A stretch of DNA of 64,000 nucleotides from Dactylorhiza incarnata (taxonomy: Eukaryota; Streptophyta; Magnoliopsida; Asparagales; Orchidaceae). Where the stretch lies: assembly GCA_033032865.1 (NCBI GenBank), contig JAWHQI010000001.1, forward strand, positions 2,812,001 to 2,876,000. The letters are read 5' to 3'. Numbering within the stretch: position 1 is the stretch's first letter; each line of letters begins with the position of its first letter. Below the pieces are notes generated by a model. That model saw nothing but the letters and a program-made list of their open reading frames with translations. It made no database searches and was not told the DNA's origin. Both the position numbers and the translations under genes were made by a program. Shown here piece by piece: positions 1 to 11,426 of this stretch.

Positions 1-335
1 GGCTGGAATCTGGGATGGATATCCAACATGGGCGTGACCAAGTACACGGCCTCGGTCACGGGCGTGACCGAGGGCGTGACTTGATGTTTGAGCCGGAAAA
101 AGAACGGAGAGAAGAAAATGTTAGGGATTAGTGAACACGCCCTTGGACACGGGCGTGTCCAAGGGCGTGTCTTAACAAAAAGACAGAAAGTTTATTAAAT
201 TAAAATAAACTTAGTTAAAAGTTTAAAATAACAAAAACAAACAATTTATTTATTTAATTACATAGATTATTTATAATTCTAAGCAAAAATACACTAAAAA
301 CTATACAGAAAAACACGTATAATTACTATTCATCA
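1..335 (-). repeat. 3' LTR (LTR-A), partial, of the composite Athila element
   Basis: It matches 17561-17894 almost base for base and ends in the same attcatca, which is TGATGAAT on the sense strand. Only the start of U3 is inside the window. It contains the CACGGGCGTGAC palindromes and a 36-bp near-perfect palindrome at 135-170. A polypurine tract follows at 336-350, as expected for a 3' LTR on the minus strand. Confidence 0.9.
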
Positions 336-376
336 AACACCCCCATACTTAAGCTTTTGCTATTCCAGAGCAAAAG
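336..376 (-). promoter_or_regulatory. Terminal polypurine tract with preceding stem-loop
   Basis: On the minus strand a hairpin (stem CTTTTGCT/AGCAAAAG, 7-nt loop, 354-376) is followed by TTAAGTATGGGGGTG and then directly by the LTR. The tract would prime plus-strand DNA synthesis. The same arrangement is found at 11386-11426 and 44028-44068. Confidence 0.8.
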
Positions 377-2934
377 TAAGGGATACCTATAAGACGCTTA
401 ATAAAATTTCTAATTTACTAAAGTTTTTATTAAATCAAAAGTAAGATCGAAATAAATTTAGGGTATTTAAAGAGGTAAGTCCAAAACTATGAAAGTAATT
501 TAAAAAGAGCGAAAATTTTTTAGCGAGACTTCTAAAGTTAGCTAAATAGCGTCGATTTTTGCAGTCTTTGGTACCTTTTAATTAGAATAAAATTATATAA
601 AACTTTAACTTTTTTAAGAAAGTTTTTAAGAATAAATAAAGCCTACTATTTATGCTCTCCCAAACTTTTTTAAATTAAAATCTAGGTACAATTTTATTGG
701 CTAAGGGGTAGGGAAAAAGGTAGCCTTGGCAAAAAGAAGAGTGCTTGGATTTAGGGGTGATGGATTGTATCCTCTCACCCCACCTTTTTGGTGGTTTTGC
801 TTTGATTCCCAGCCTTGGTTTACGCGGGAGAATTAAAATCTTTTCTAAACTTAACCCAATGCCCGTGTTTACGGAATTTTAATTTTTTATTCCCATTGAC
901 ACGGGATTTCTTTTAATAATATTGGGTGCCTGTGTTTACGGAATCTTTTTATTCCCATTGACACAGGATTTCTTTTAAAACTCCTACTTTTATTATTTTT
1001 ATGCCAAGCTAAGGGGTGTTTATAAGGGGGGTTTCAAGAGAAATTCTAGATTAATAAAAAAAGATTTTTGAGAGCAAGTTTAGTAGATTAAAAACATTCC
1101 CAAAGTTTCACAAGTTTAGAGTTAGAATAATTAAATCTAAAGTTGGTTTGCCAATATAATACAAAAAGGAATCTATTTAGGGTAAACCCGAGGTAGTGCT
1201 AAAAATTGTGTTCTCAAATTAAATTAAGATCGCAAGATTTTCTTTACTACTGAAAATTCCTCGATTTAAATTTTTCAAACTATGAAATAAATAAAATTGT
1301 TTTAGCAAATCATAAATAATGAAAAACGCTTAAAGATAAGACTAACCTAGCCTTGGAAATAACAAAAAGCTAAGTGGGGGTTTTATTTTATTTTAGGATT
1401 TTTTGATAAGTTTTTCAAATATTTTTTTTTGAAATTTTTAAGATATGATATTTTTGGGATTTTTGATTTTCTTTATAACAAAATGCATATATAAATACTA
1501 AAAAAAAGAAGAAAATTAAGAAAAGTAAAAATACATACAAAATATTTTTGATTTTTTCTAAGAATTTTTTTTCATCATATATTTTTTTTTTATTTTTTTT
1601 TAATTTTGTTTAAAAAATGTACATTAATAAAAAAAAGGGAAAGAAAAGAAAAGAGAAGGAAAAACATTTTTGGTGTTATGACAAAATGAATTTTGTTATA
1701 ACAAATTTTTAAGTACATTTTTCATCATTTTTTTTTATTTATTATTATAAATAAGGATTTTTATATACAAATAAAAGACATAAACATAAAACATATAAAA
1801 TTTTTTTTTGTATTTACATATTAAATTGTTTTTACAAAAAGAAAAGAAAAATGAAAAGAGGGACAAAGATGTTGCAACATAATTTTCTTATGTCATAACA
1901 AATTTTGTTATGTTATAACAAATAAGTTTTATGTTGTAACAAATTTTTCATATAAAATTTTTTGTTTTTTCTAATTGGGAGGAACAAAAATAATTACAAA
2001 AAGAGGGAAAACACGCCCCCATACTTAAAGCCAACATTGTCCTCAATGTTGAAGTGAAGTGTGAGGAACGAAAATATTTACAAAAACGTGAAGATTTAAT
2101 TACAAGATAGAAAAAAAATATATACAAGAATAGTTACAAATAAAAAGGAACTCCACGAATATATACAAAATTGTTTTTTTTTTTTGTTTTAGTTTTCCGA
2201 AATGTACAAAACACGAATAAAATACGTATAAAAGAAGTTAAAAGTATATATGTGATCATAATTTTTTTGGGTATGATAAAAATAAATTTTTATCATCATT
2301 TTTATTTTATTATTTATGTTATATTATATTATTATTAATTTTTTTTGTTTTGGTTTGAATTTTGAAATATGCATGTTTTTAAAATATATCAAAATTTTAA
2401 GAAAGAAAAAATAAAGTAAATAAAGAAAAAGCTTAAAGATAAAAAGCAAGGAAGAAATAAGAGAAATAAAAAGGTAAAAGCAATGGGGTTTTCTCGTTTC
2501 GAAATATCGACAAAAATCCCCTCTCGGGTCTGTCGAGTAATCCTACTTTGAGAAACTTCCTATTGTCTTATCTTAAAATTCCCAAAATTCTTTTTGTTTT
2601 TTGTTTTAAAGTTTTTGCATTATTTGATTTTGTTTTAAGTTTCTTTTTGGGAAAGAAAAAAAAATGATAATTTAAAATATGCATAGTTATTAATAATATT
2701 TTTCATTTTGTTTTATTATAATTATTTATTATTATTATTATTTATTATTATTATTAATTATATTTTTGTTTAAGTTTTTTAAGTTTTTTTTTTTTTGAAA
2801 TGAAAATTTATTTCATCATTTTTTTTTGTAAATAAGAACAATAAAAGAGCGTAATTGGATAAATATGGGGGTGCCTCCCACGAGCGCTTTGTTTACCGTC
2901 TCGTAGCTTGACGCGTTGGCGGGGTACGATCTTT
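377..2934 (-). other. 3' non-coding part of the Athila internal region
   Basis: This is about 2.5 kb between the end of pol and the 3' LTR. In many Athila relatives an env-like ORF sits here; I see none in any frame. The sequence is A/T-rich with long T runs. It matches 11427-13580 in the other half of the composite at roughly 90 percent by eye. It holds an internal stem-loop and polypurine tract (2013-2051) and a block at 2480-2580 containing TCGACAAAAATCCCC that recurs at 13950 and 14925. Confidence 0.75.
2013..2051 (-). promoter_or_regulatory. Internal stem-loop plus second polypurine-like tract
   Basis: On the minus strand there is an 8-bp stem CAACATTG/CAATGTTG with a 4-nt loop (2032-2051), then TTTAAGTATGGGGGCG. 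The tract is almost the same as the terminal polypurine tract, so it could act as a central polypurine tract. Equivalent modules lie at 13462-13499 and 42557-42597. Confidence 0.65.
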
Positions 2935-4434
2935 TTAGAGGTGGGGGAGGGGTATGGAATTTAGCTTCCCTCCCAGTTGATCCCCCGCGTGGTAGAGTTT
3001 TAGTCGGTGACCGTTAACTTTTAAGTCACCTTTTTCCGGGTGGGTGATAAGGACGGTCCCGTATGGCCAAACCTCTTTCACTTGATTGGGGCCGGACCAG
3101 CGGGATTTTAGTTTCCCCGGAAAAAGACGAAGACGCGAATTATATAGGAGGACGAGATCGCCCGGCGCAAATGATTTTGGAAATTTAATTTGTCGGTCGT
3201 GGTAAAATTTCGAGCGTTCCTTATAAAATTTATTACTCTCGTAGGCGTTCGCACGCCATTCATCGAGTTCGTTTAATTGGAATTTCCGGTTTTCGGCGGT
3301 TAAATTATGATCGAGGTTTAAAAGTTTTAACGCCCAAAAAGCGCGGTGCTCTAATTCTACGGGCAAATGACACGCCTTGCCGTAGACTAATCGATAAGGC
3401 GTACAACCGATTGAGGTCTTGTACGCCGTACGATATGCCCACAACGCGTCGTCTAATTTAATCGCCCAATCCTTCCTATTTATTGAAACGGTTTTTTCTA
3501 ATATGCGTTTAATTTCTCGATTTACTACCTCCACTTGACCGCTCGTTTGGGGGTGATAGGCGGTGGAGAGCTTATGCGTAACGCCATATTTGGTTAATGT
3601 TTTTGCAAACTGGGCGTTACAAAAGTGCGTACCCCTATCACTAACTATCACACGGGGCGTACCGAAGCGAGAAAATAATTTTTTAAGAAATTTGACGACG
3701 ACTCTCGCATCGTTGGTGGGGAGAGCTTGCGCTTCCGCCCACCTAGATACGTAGTGGACCGCCACTAAAATGTAGCGATTTGTATATGAAGGAGGTAGGG
3801 GGCCTATGAAATCTATGCCCCACAAATCGAAAATCTCGCATTCTAAATAAAATTTTTGGGGCATCTCGTCGCGACGAGAGATGTTACCCGACCATTGACA
3901 GCTATCGCATGCGCTCACAAAAGTGTGAGCGTCTTTGAAGAGAGCGGGCCAATAAAAGCCTGCCTCCAGCGCCTTCTGCGCGGTCCGGTTGGCTTGATAA
4001 TGCCCCCCGGCCGGCCCCTCGTGGCAGTGCCGCAAAATTTGCGCACCCTCCTCGCTCGAAACGCATCTCCGCACGACTTGGTCCGCGCAGACGCGAAATA
4101 AGAAAGGGTCCTCCCAAAAGTAATTTTTCAAATCAGAAAAGAATTTCTTCTTTTGCTGTTTTGAAAAGTCTTTCGGGAGCACCCGCGCAACTAAATAGTT
4201 GGCGTAGTCTGCGAACCAAGGCGAGGGAGAAGTTTTTAAATTATTTAAAACTAAAAGACGCTCCTCGGGAAATCGATCATCGATTTCCGGTTTGAAGAGC
4301 GCTTCCACGATTGGGTGTTCTAAACGAGAAAGGTGGTCGGCCGCTAAATTTTCGGCCCCCTTCTTATCCCGGATCTCTAAATCGAATTCTTGTAATAGAA
4401 GGATCCATCGAAGAAGGCGGGGATTAGCGTCCAT
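2935..4434 (-). pseudogene. pol: Athila pol, integrase region
   Basis: This part covers the end of RNase H (a DHLSRLEHP segment at the start), the integrase zinc-binding region ([11 protein letters not shown] and CDSCQ) and the catalytic core. The core residues are visible: D in [12 protein letters not shown] in VSDRGTHF, and E in the segment [11 protein letters not shown]. After the core comes a conserved C-terminal tail ([20 protein letters not shown]). About 500 codons are open to a normal-looking stop at 2935. The ORF is out of frame with the upstream RT ORF because of a single-base shift near 4436, so the polyprotein is broken here. Integrase would insert the cDNA copy into the genome. 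It sits downstream of RT-RNase H, which is the gypsy order. Confidence 0.92.
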
Positions 4435-5588
4435 TTTTCTAATAAATATTTAAGTGCGGAGTGGTCGGTAAATATTATAATTTTAGAAAGCGTGACGTAG
4501 GGCCTAAACTTATCTATGGCGAAGACGACAGCAAGGAGTTCCTTTTCCGTTGTCGTGTAATTAGCCTGTGCGGCCGTGAGCGTGCGGGACACGTAGTAGA
4601 TAGGATGAAAATATTTATTTACGCATTGGCCTAATACGGCCCCTACCGCTATATCGCTTGCGTCGCACATAATCTCAAACGGAAGGGTCCAATCGGGCGC
4701 CACCAGAATGGGAGAATGGATAAGTTTATTTTTTATGGCACTGAATGCCTCTACGCACGCGCTATCAAAAATGAATGGAGATTCTTTCTCCAGGAGGTGG
4801 GTTAGCGGTTTTGTTATTTTGGAAAAATTTTGAATAAACCGCCTGTAGAAACCCGCGTGGCCAAGAAAACTACGAATTGATTTTATATTTGAGGGCGCGG
4901 GGAGTTTTTCAATTATTTCGACCTTGGCCTTGTCGACCTCCATCCCTCTTGCGGAAATTTTGTGGCCGAGAACTAAGCCTTCTCGAACCATGAAATTACA
5001 CTTTTCCCAGTTTAAAACCAGGTTCGTGTCTTCGCATCGTTGGAGGACTCGATCTAAATTTTGGAGGCAGTTTTGGAAGGAGCTTCCAAAAACTGAGAAG
5101 TCATCCATAAAGACTTCCATAATATCCTCTACGAGCTCTCCAAATATCGCTAGCATACATCGTTGAAATGTAGCTGGCGCGTTGCAGAGGCCGAATGGCA
5201 TCCTTCGGTACGCGAAGGTACCGAAGGGGCATGTAAAGGTTGTTTTCTCCTGATCTTCGGGGGAGATTGGAATTTGTAAAAATCCCGATAGACCGTCGAG
5301 AAAACAATAATAAGGATGACCCGATAGTCGCTCCAAAATTTGATCGATAAACGGTAACGGAAAGTGGTCTTTGCGGGTGGCATCATTTAATTTTCGGTAA
5401 TCGATGCACACCCTCCAACCCGTAACAGTACGGGTTGAAATTAATTCGTTGTTTTGATTTGCCACTACCGTTAGACCGCCCTTTTTTGGCACGACATGAA
5501 TGGGACTAACCCACGTGCTGTCGGATATAGGGTAGATAATCCCCGCATCCAGGAGTTTTATTACTTCAGCCTTAACGACATCCCGCAT
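4377..5588 (-). pseudogene. pol: Athila pol, reverse transcriptase and RNase H
   Basis: The reverse transcriptase opens with LDAGIIYPISDSTWVSPIHVV, carries VCIDYRKLNDAT and LPFIDQILERL, and has the catalytic YxDD-type motif as FMDDFSVFG. RNase H follows, with DASDIAVGAVLGQ, TTTEKELLAVVFAIDKFRPY and the conserved D of [12 protein letters not shown]. These copy the element RNA into DNA in the particle. The frame is the same as the protease ORF upstream but is separated from it by one TAG stop (5613-5615). The true frame leaves this ORF near 4436 through a one-base shift; the last 19 or so codons of the ORF are out-of-frame sequence. Otherwise all main motifs are intact. Confidence 0.93.
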
Positions 5589-5612
5589 ATTCGGGTTAAG
5601 TCGTCGCTGAGG

Positions 5613-6581
5613 CTAGATGGTTTTGCGGGAATTATCTTCTAAGAAAATTTTGTGCGTGCAAAAAGAGGGATTTATCCCCCTAATATCTGAAATTTGCCAT
5701 GCTATTGCATGGCGATGCGTGGACAAAACTTTAACTAATTCAGAGGTTTCCGAATCGGTTAAAGAAGACGAAATAATAACCGGGAGTTTTAAGTCCGCAG
5801 CGAGAAAAACGTATTTTAAATGGTCGGGGAGTGGCTTAAGCTCCAAGACCGGGGGTTCTTCGTAAGAAGTTGTTATTTTTAAACTTTTAGAATTAAAAGA
5901 TTCGAAAGGCGAATCTGGCGGTAGCTCGTCCAAAGGGGCGAGGTCCGCCAAATCCGGTTCATCTAAACTTAAAGCTAGTAATTCTGCAAGCGAAGAACAT
6001 TCATCCTCGAACGCGGATTCTAAGTGAAAGCAGGAATCATCGTTCGATAAAGAGTTTCGCATCGAGGGATTAATAAGAAGGGTAACTTCGTCGTCCCCTA
6101 CCCGAAGGAGGAGGCGTCCGTTACTCACATCAATTAATGCTCGGGAGGTCGCGAGGAAAGGGCGACCGAGGATAATTGGTACCTCGGCGTCCTCCTCGAT
6201 GTCGAGGATGACGAAGTCTACCGAAAAGATAAACTTGTCAACCTTGACCAGAACGTCCTCCACTACCCCGATAGGATATTTTATCGAGCGATCCGCGAGT
6301 TGGATGCTCATTTTTGTTGGGGTGGGAACACCCAAATCTAGTTTTTTAAAGAGGGAGAAGGGCATCAAATTGATGCTCGCTCCCAGGTCCGCTAGGGCGT
6401 ACTTTATTAATAAATTGCCGAATAGGCACGGGATGGAAAACCTTCCCGGGTCGTTTAGTTTTGGCGGCAATTTATTAAGTAGGACCGCCGAGCATTCCGC
6501 ATTTAAGGAAACACGCGAAATACCCTCGAGCTTCTTTTTATTAGAAAGGAGCTTCTTAAGGTATTTCACATATTTCGGCAT
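5613..6581 (-). pseudogene. pol: Athila protease and linker to RT
   Basis: This is the aspartic protease domain of the polyprotein: the active-site segment DLGASINLMPFSLFKKL lies about 70 residues in, and the second conserved strand VPIILGRPFLATSRALIDV about 75 residues later. DLGA in place of DSGA is usual in Athila-type elements. After the protease is an acidic linker that leads into RT. The ORF is in frame with gag upstream and RT downstream but is bounded by a TAA (6726-6728) and a TAG (5613-5615). With those stops the product would be an isolated protease. The stops may be ordinary decay; I cannot exclude programmed readthrough of the first. Confidence 0.9.
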
Positions 6582-6725
6582 TTGTGAGAGTGCCTCGCAG
6601 AAGGGGACGTTAATTTGAATTTGTTTAAATATTTGTAAAAACTTTTTATAATGTTCGTCCTCCTTCTCTTTATTAAATTTTGCGGGGTACGGAATTTGCG
6701 GGCTCGAGACGCCCGACGCTAATAT

Positions 6726-7292
6726 TTATTCCGTATCTACTAAAATAAAAGACGAGGGTGCAGGGGTCGGAGGTGAAACAGTTACCTGATGCTCAACCCG
6801 CAATGGGGAGTCGACCTCCTTGCCGATGCGAAGGGTAATGGCGTGGGCATTTTCACGCGGGTTCTGCTCCGAGTTCCCAGGTAGTGCTCCAAGTGGCCGC
6901 TCTGAGACCATTTTTGCAAGCTGTCCAACCTGCATTTCTAAATTTTTTAGCGATCCGGTTATATTCCGGATATTTGCGTCGTTGGAAGCCATGTATTTTG
7001 CAAAAATCTCCTCGAGCGGAGAAGGTTTTGGAGGAGGAGGCGCAAAACCCTGCTGAAATCCTTGGGGATATCCGTGCGGAAATCCTTGCGGGATCGCAGG
7101 TGGAGGGCGTTGCGCATTATTAGGGTTACTCCAGGAGAAGTTCGGGTGGCTCCTCCAACCCGGGTTATAGTTATTACTATATGGGTTGAAGGGCGCCCGC
7201 ACTTGATTGCCCACGTAATCCACCGATTCCTCGCTTAAATTATTGTTATTATTAATATTATTATTAAGATTATTAAAATTATTAAGATTATT

Positions 7293-7326
<34 letters not shown>

Positions 7327-8297
7327 AAATTATTATTATTATTATTAGGATTATTAGCCCAAGCGGGAGTGGAGGAGGAAGCAGTCATCTCCGCCACTTG
7401 CTTACTTAGCCGCTCTACCTGCGAGGCTAAGTGAGTAGTGGCATCCACTTCGAAAATACCAGCCGGTTTAGGAGGACGCGACCTTGGCACGTTCCATTGG
7501 TACGCGTTCATGGCCATTTCTTCGATCAGAGCTTGAGCGGCCTCCAGGGTTTTGTTGTTTAACGTTCCCCCGGCGGCTGCGTCGATCATCTGTCTCGTTG
7601 AGAAATTCAAGCCGTTATAGAACGTTTGTACCTGAAGCCAAGTTGGTAGCGCGTGATGAGGACACCTACGCAAATATTCTTTAAAACGTTCCCAAGTCTC
7701 GTAGAGAGACTCGGAATCGAATTGAATGAAGGATGCGATATCGGTGCGTAATTTAGCGGTTTTTTACGGAGGAAAATATTTAGTTAGAAAATTCTCCGTC
7801 AATTCGGCCCACGTGGTTATGGACCCTCTCGGAAGAGAAGTCAACCACGATTTCGCCTTTGTCCGCAGGGAAAAGGGAAATAAGCGCAAGCGAATGACGT
7901 CATCGCTGACGCCATTAATCTTGAAGGTGTCGCAAATTTCTAAAAAATTATTAAGGTGTTGGTTTGGGTCCTCATCTGGCAAACGGTCGAACTGAATCGA
8001 CTGTTGTACCATTTGAATTATACTGGATTTGATTTCAAAATTATTATTAGCTACCGCGGGGCGGGTGACGCTCGATCCTGTATCCTCTAAATTTGGCCTA
8101 GCATAATAGGCCATGGTCCGCTGTGGGGCCGCATTTAGATTAGGATCGCCCATCACGCCTAAATGTATATCGCCGACGGATTCTTCGGGATCTATTTGTA
8201 GATTTTGATTACGAGATCGGTGGTGCTCGAGAAGCGTGCGCTCGATTTCGGGATCAAAAGGTAAAATTAGATTATCCGAAGATTCTCCTCGGGTCAT
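6726..8297 (-). pseudogene. gag: Athila gag with one internal stop
   Basis: The structural capsid protein of the element starts at the ATG at 8297. The conserved gag core includes RLRLFPFSLRTKAKSWLTSL and, after the stop, RCPHHALPTWLQVQTFYNGL, which is typical of Athila gag. A single TAA (7764-7766) splits the frame into 177 and over 300 codons; the rest is open to a TAA at 6726. The C-terminal part has a long asparagine tract encoded by an AAT-type microsatellite (about 7236-7352) followed by a proline-, glutamine- and glycine-rich stretch. I see no CCHC zinc knuckle. The leader from the PBS to the ATG is about 535 bases. Protease and RT follow in the same frame. Confidence 0.9.
7236..7352 (-). 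repeat. AAT/ATT trinucleotide microsatellite inside gag
   Basis: A run of attatt triplets with scattered variants encodes a poly-asparagine stretch in gag on the minus strand. On the plus strand it gives a leucine-rich shadow ORF that should be ignored. Confidence 0.85.
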
Positions 8298-8831
8298 ATA
8301 CTATTCTTTAATTAATTTTTTTGGAAGAAAGAGTTTTTTTTTCTTTTTATAGATTTTTTTGATGTTTTTGTTTTGGAAATATTTTTATAAGGAAGAAAAG
8401 AAAGGAAAGAAAGAAAGAGGGGGAAAATATATTTTTTTGATTTTCTTTTCGTAAGTAGAAAATATCGCTATATATATATATATATTTTTTTTTTAATGAT
8501 TTTTAAGGTTTTGTTTTGTTTGGTTTTATATGAACAAATAAATGTATGTTTGTAAATATATAAGCAAAAGTTTTATAATTGCAAAAGTTTTTAAATTCTG
8601 CAAATATGAGTTTATAAGAGGTGGTAAAAATAAAGGAGATATATCTTTATTATTAATATTATTTTTTTTTTTGAAAATTTTGGATTTTCCTTTTTCTTAG
8701 ATAGGTTTTTTTTTTCTTTCTTAATTAAATTTTTTGTTGTTTTTAAGATGAAAGTAAAATATATAATTGATAGAGAGGTGAAATATAAGATAAAATTAAT
8801 AGCGTTTCCTATTTCAAAATAACGACACAAG
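8298..8831 (-). other. 5' leader between PBS and gag
   Basis: This is A/T-rich untranslated leader with a short TA microsatellite near 8470. The bases next to the PBS (GTCGTTATTTTGAAATAGG on the sense strand) resemble those after the PBS of element C near 42295. No ORF is credible here. Confidence 0.7.
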
Positions 8832-8849
8832 TCCCCGGCAACGGCGCCA
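8832..8849 (-). promoter_or_regulatory. Primer-binding site, tRNA-Asp
   Basis: The plus strand reads TCCCCGGCAACGGCGCCA, which is the 3' end of plant tRNA-Asp(GTC) including CCA. On the minus strand it is therefore an 18-nt exact PBS, six bases after the LTR-B end. Confidence 0.93.
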
Positions 8850-9354
8850 AAAACTTGATAGATAAAATAAACGTCGTAGGAGGCAAGCGCACCTATCGCG
8901 TGTAGTATATACGATTTAGAAAAATCATATCAAGGTCGTATTTAGTCCTGGGTCCCGTCGAGTATTTTTACTTCGAGCTACAGCTATTGTTTTATCGGAT
9001 ATTAAAAATGATGAGTTTGTATTAATTTGAAAACAAAAATGATATGATAACAATCGCGGGCTTGGTGTGCGTTTAGCAAAAACCAAGAAAAGCGATAGAA
9101 AAGACAAAAAGGACGCACTAAATGAAAAACTCACGCACTCTACGGGAATTTAAATGACTGAAATTAAAGGACAGAAATTAAAGGAATGCAATCTCTACCC
9201 GAACGGGTAGAGGGGAAGTAAATGCGTGAGCAAGTTCTACCCAAACGGGTAGACGGGAAATAAATGCAGTGCAAGTTCTACCCAAACCGGTAGGCGGGAA
9301 ATAAATGCGTGACAGAAATGAAAGCTAAGCTATTACAAAAAAGGCGCAAAATTT

Positions 9355-9575
9355 ATCCACCTACACACACACACCCTTACTTGAAATGAAATCTAAGTTA
9401 AAGAAAACAAAATCTATACTCATACACACACACACTAAATGAAATCAACTAAAATTAAAAGAAAAATACAAAATAGTAAAACTACTCTCATACACACACA
9501 CACACACTAAATGAAATCTACTAAAATTAAAAGAAAGCTAAAAACATTTAAAATTAGCCCCATACACACACACTC
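9355..9575. repeat. CA-repeat blocks in LTR-B
   Basis: Four blocks of acacacacac separated by about 60 bp of related sequence (catacacacacacactaaat). A similar set is at 16700-16965 in LTR-A'. Confidence 0.8.
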
Positions 9576-10426
9576 TACATGAAATAAAAAAAACAAGACA
9601 TGAAAAAGATTACAAAAATAAAGAAAAACAAAACAAAAGAAAAAAAAGAACAACATGAAGAACATAGGAAGAACATGAAGAACAACTATCTATTTTATTA
9701 AAGACAAAAATTATTACAAAACTTTAGAGGATACAATGGAAACAAAGAGAAGAAAAAAATAAAAACACAAACTAAAACACAAAAAGGTGGAACACAAATC
9801 CCCTAAACTCTTTAGAATTTGTGAACCGCGCCAAAAACTACAACATTTAAAACGATGCTTTGAAAACACAAGAAAAACGATGTTTTGAAACAATTTTAAA
9901 CGCACACCTAATATTTCGCTCTAATTTACCGTGTCAAGGAGGAAAAGAACGAAAAATTAAATAGACGAATAAATTTGAATCTAAACGAAAACCAATGTTA
10001 TGGCAACGAATAAACTTAGATAAAGAAAGAAAAATTGCAAAATTGAAGTGCGGATATGAAACTAAGGTTATAAATTGAAATGCAGTGCGGAATTGAAACT
10101 AAATTAGAAATTAAAATGCATGACGGATATGAAATTGCGGGAAATAAAACTACGCTACGAAATTAAAAAATGCACGAAATAAAAAACTAAATTTATTAAT
10201 TGCCATAATAAAGGGGGTTACACGAAATAAAATTACAAAAATAAAAACATTACAACACTTAATAAGGTTACATAACAAAACAAGAAAAAATAAAATTACA
10301 ACATTAATAAAGAAATTACAAAAAGAAAAATACAAAAATAAAATACAAAAACTATGGTGGAGAAATAATGTGGAAGATCACCCAAAAAAGGGCAATCCAA
10401 GAGAGAAGAAATAGTGGGGGGGGCTC

Positions 10427-10436
10427 CTATTTATAG
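10427..10436 (-). promoter_or_regulatory. TATA box of LTR-B
   Basis: CTATAAATAG on the minus strand, about 145 bp downstream of the GC-rich array in U3. This is the likely core promoter for the gag-pol half. Confidence 0.65.
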
Positions 10437-10579
10437 CAAAATTATGGGGTGCAGATAGAGGGTTTGAGAGGTTCTAGAAGGAAGGCAGCTGTAGGTTTGA
10501 AGGAGCAGCTGGCGTGGGGTGCGGTTAGCTGGGAGCTTCTAGAAGGAAGGCAGCTGGCTGGGAGTGCTGATAGAGGGCT

Positions 10580-10812
10580 GGCGGGAGCGTGACACGTGGA
10601 GGCGAGCTGGCGGGTAGGAGCTGGCGGGCGCGGGCAGCGGGTTCTGGCGCGGGCAGCGGGCAGCAGGGGCGGGCGCGGGCAGGCAGCTGGCACGGGCGCG
10701 GGAAGGGCGGCAGCGGGCACGTGGAGGCGGGCAGGGCGGCAGCGGGCACGGGCGCGGGCAGCAGCGGGCAGGGCGCGGGCGGCAGCGGGCACGGGCGCGG
10801 GCGGCAGGGCGG
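10580..10812 (-). repeat. GC-rich tandem array in LTR-B U3
   Basis: Irregular 12-20 bp units of the type GGGCGCGGGCAGC, with GC content far above the surrounding A/T-rich sequence. It gives spurious arginine-, proline- and alanine-rich ORFs in several frames. It sits just upstream of the TATA box, where LTR-A and element C carry their palindrome arrays. Confidence 0.8.
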
Positions 10813-11385
10813 ATTAAATTCGCGCAAAATTGCGTTGCCCTGATTTCGATCCCAGGCCACTTGCCGAAGTTAACCAAACCCAAACCACTCCACCGAATGT
10901 GCTTCTCTGTTCAAGGAGCAAACAGATTATTTATATTATAATCATTTTCAGTTTTAATACATATTATCTTAATTATAGAAAAACTTAATTAAAATACAAA
11001 ATTTTATTAACTTAATATATAAGTATATTATAGTTTTTATAAGTATTTACATATATTTTTAAATACTTAAAATATACATTTACATAAATATTTTTACAAA
11101 ATTACTTACATAAATATTTACATACTTATTATATAGTTTTTACTTATTATTATTACATATTATTATATATATATACTTATTATTATTACATATTATTATA
11201 TATATATGTACTTATTGAAAATATATCAATATTTATTTATACTTATAATATTTACATATATTTACAAATATTTACATATAAGATAAAACAAGATATTATT
11301 TCAATAATTAACATATTGCATGTACAAAAATACCCAAATTAGGCTAGAAATTATATTAAAAATATACAATATTTTCTATTCATCA

Positions 11386-11426
11386 AATACCCCCATACTT
11401 AAGCTTTTGCTATTCTAGAGCAAAAG
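11386..11426 (-). promoter_or_regulatory. Polypurine tract and stem-loop of the coding-less half
   Basis: The same module as at 336-376: stem CTTTTGCT/AGCAAAAG (11404-11426), then TTAAGTATGGGGGTATT directly before the LTR-B end. Confidence 0.8.

Larger units (their letters stand above)
8856..11385 (-). repeat. LTR-B, central LTR of the composite element
   Basis: It is bounded by TG and CA, with a PBS on its left (8832-8849) and a polypurine tract on its right (11386-11400). It can therefore serve as 5' LTR of the gag-pol half and as 3' LTR of the coding-less half. Length is 2530 bp. Its U5 end matches 15574-15675, but its U3 is unlike LTR-A: the CACGGGCGTGAC palindromes are absent and replaced by a GC-rich array. 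The R/U5 part holds several CA-repeat blocks (about 9360-9575). Confidence 0.85.

Noticed and set aside
7243..7434. Leucine-rich plus-strand ORF
   Set aside because: Antisense of the asparagine microsatellite in gag.
10442..10883. Proline-, arginine- and alanine-rich ORFs in LTR-B
   Set aside because: Products of the GC-rich U3 array; open in many frames at once.
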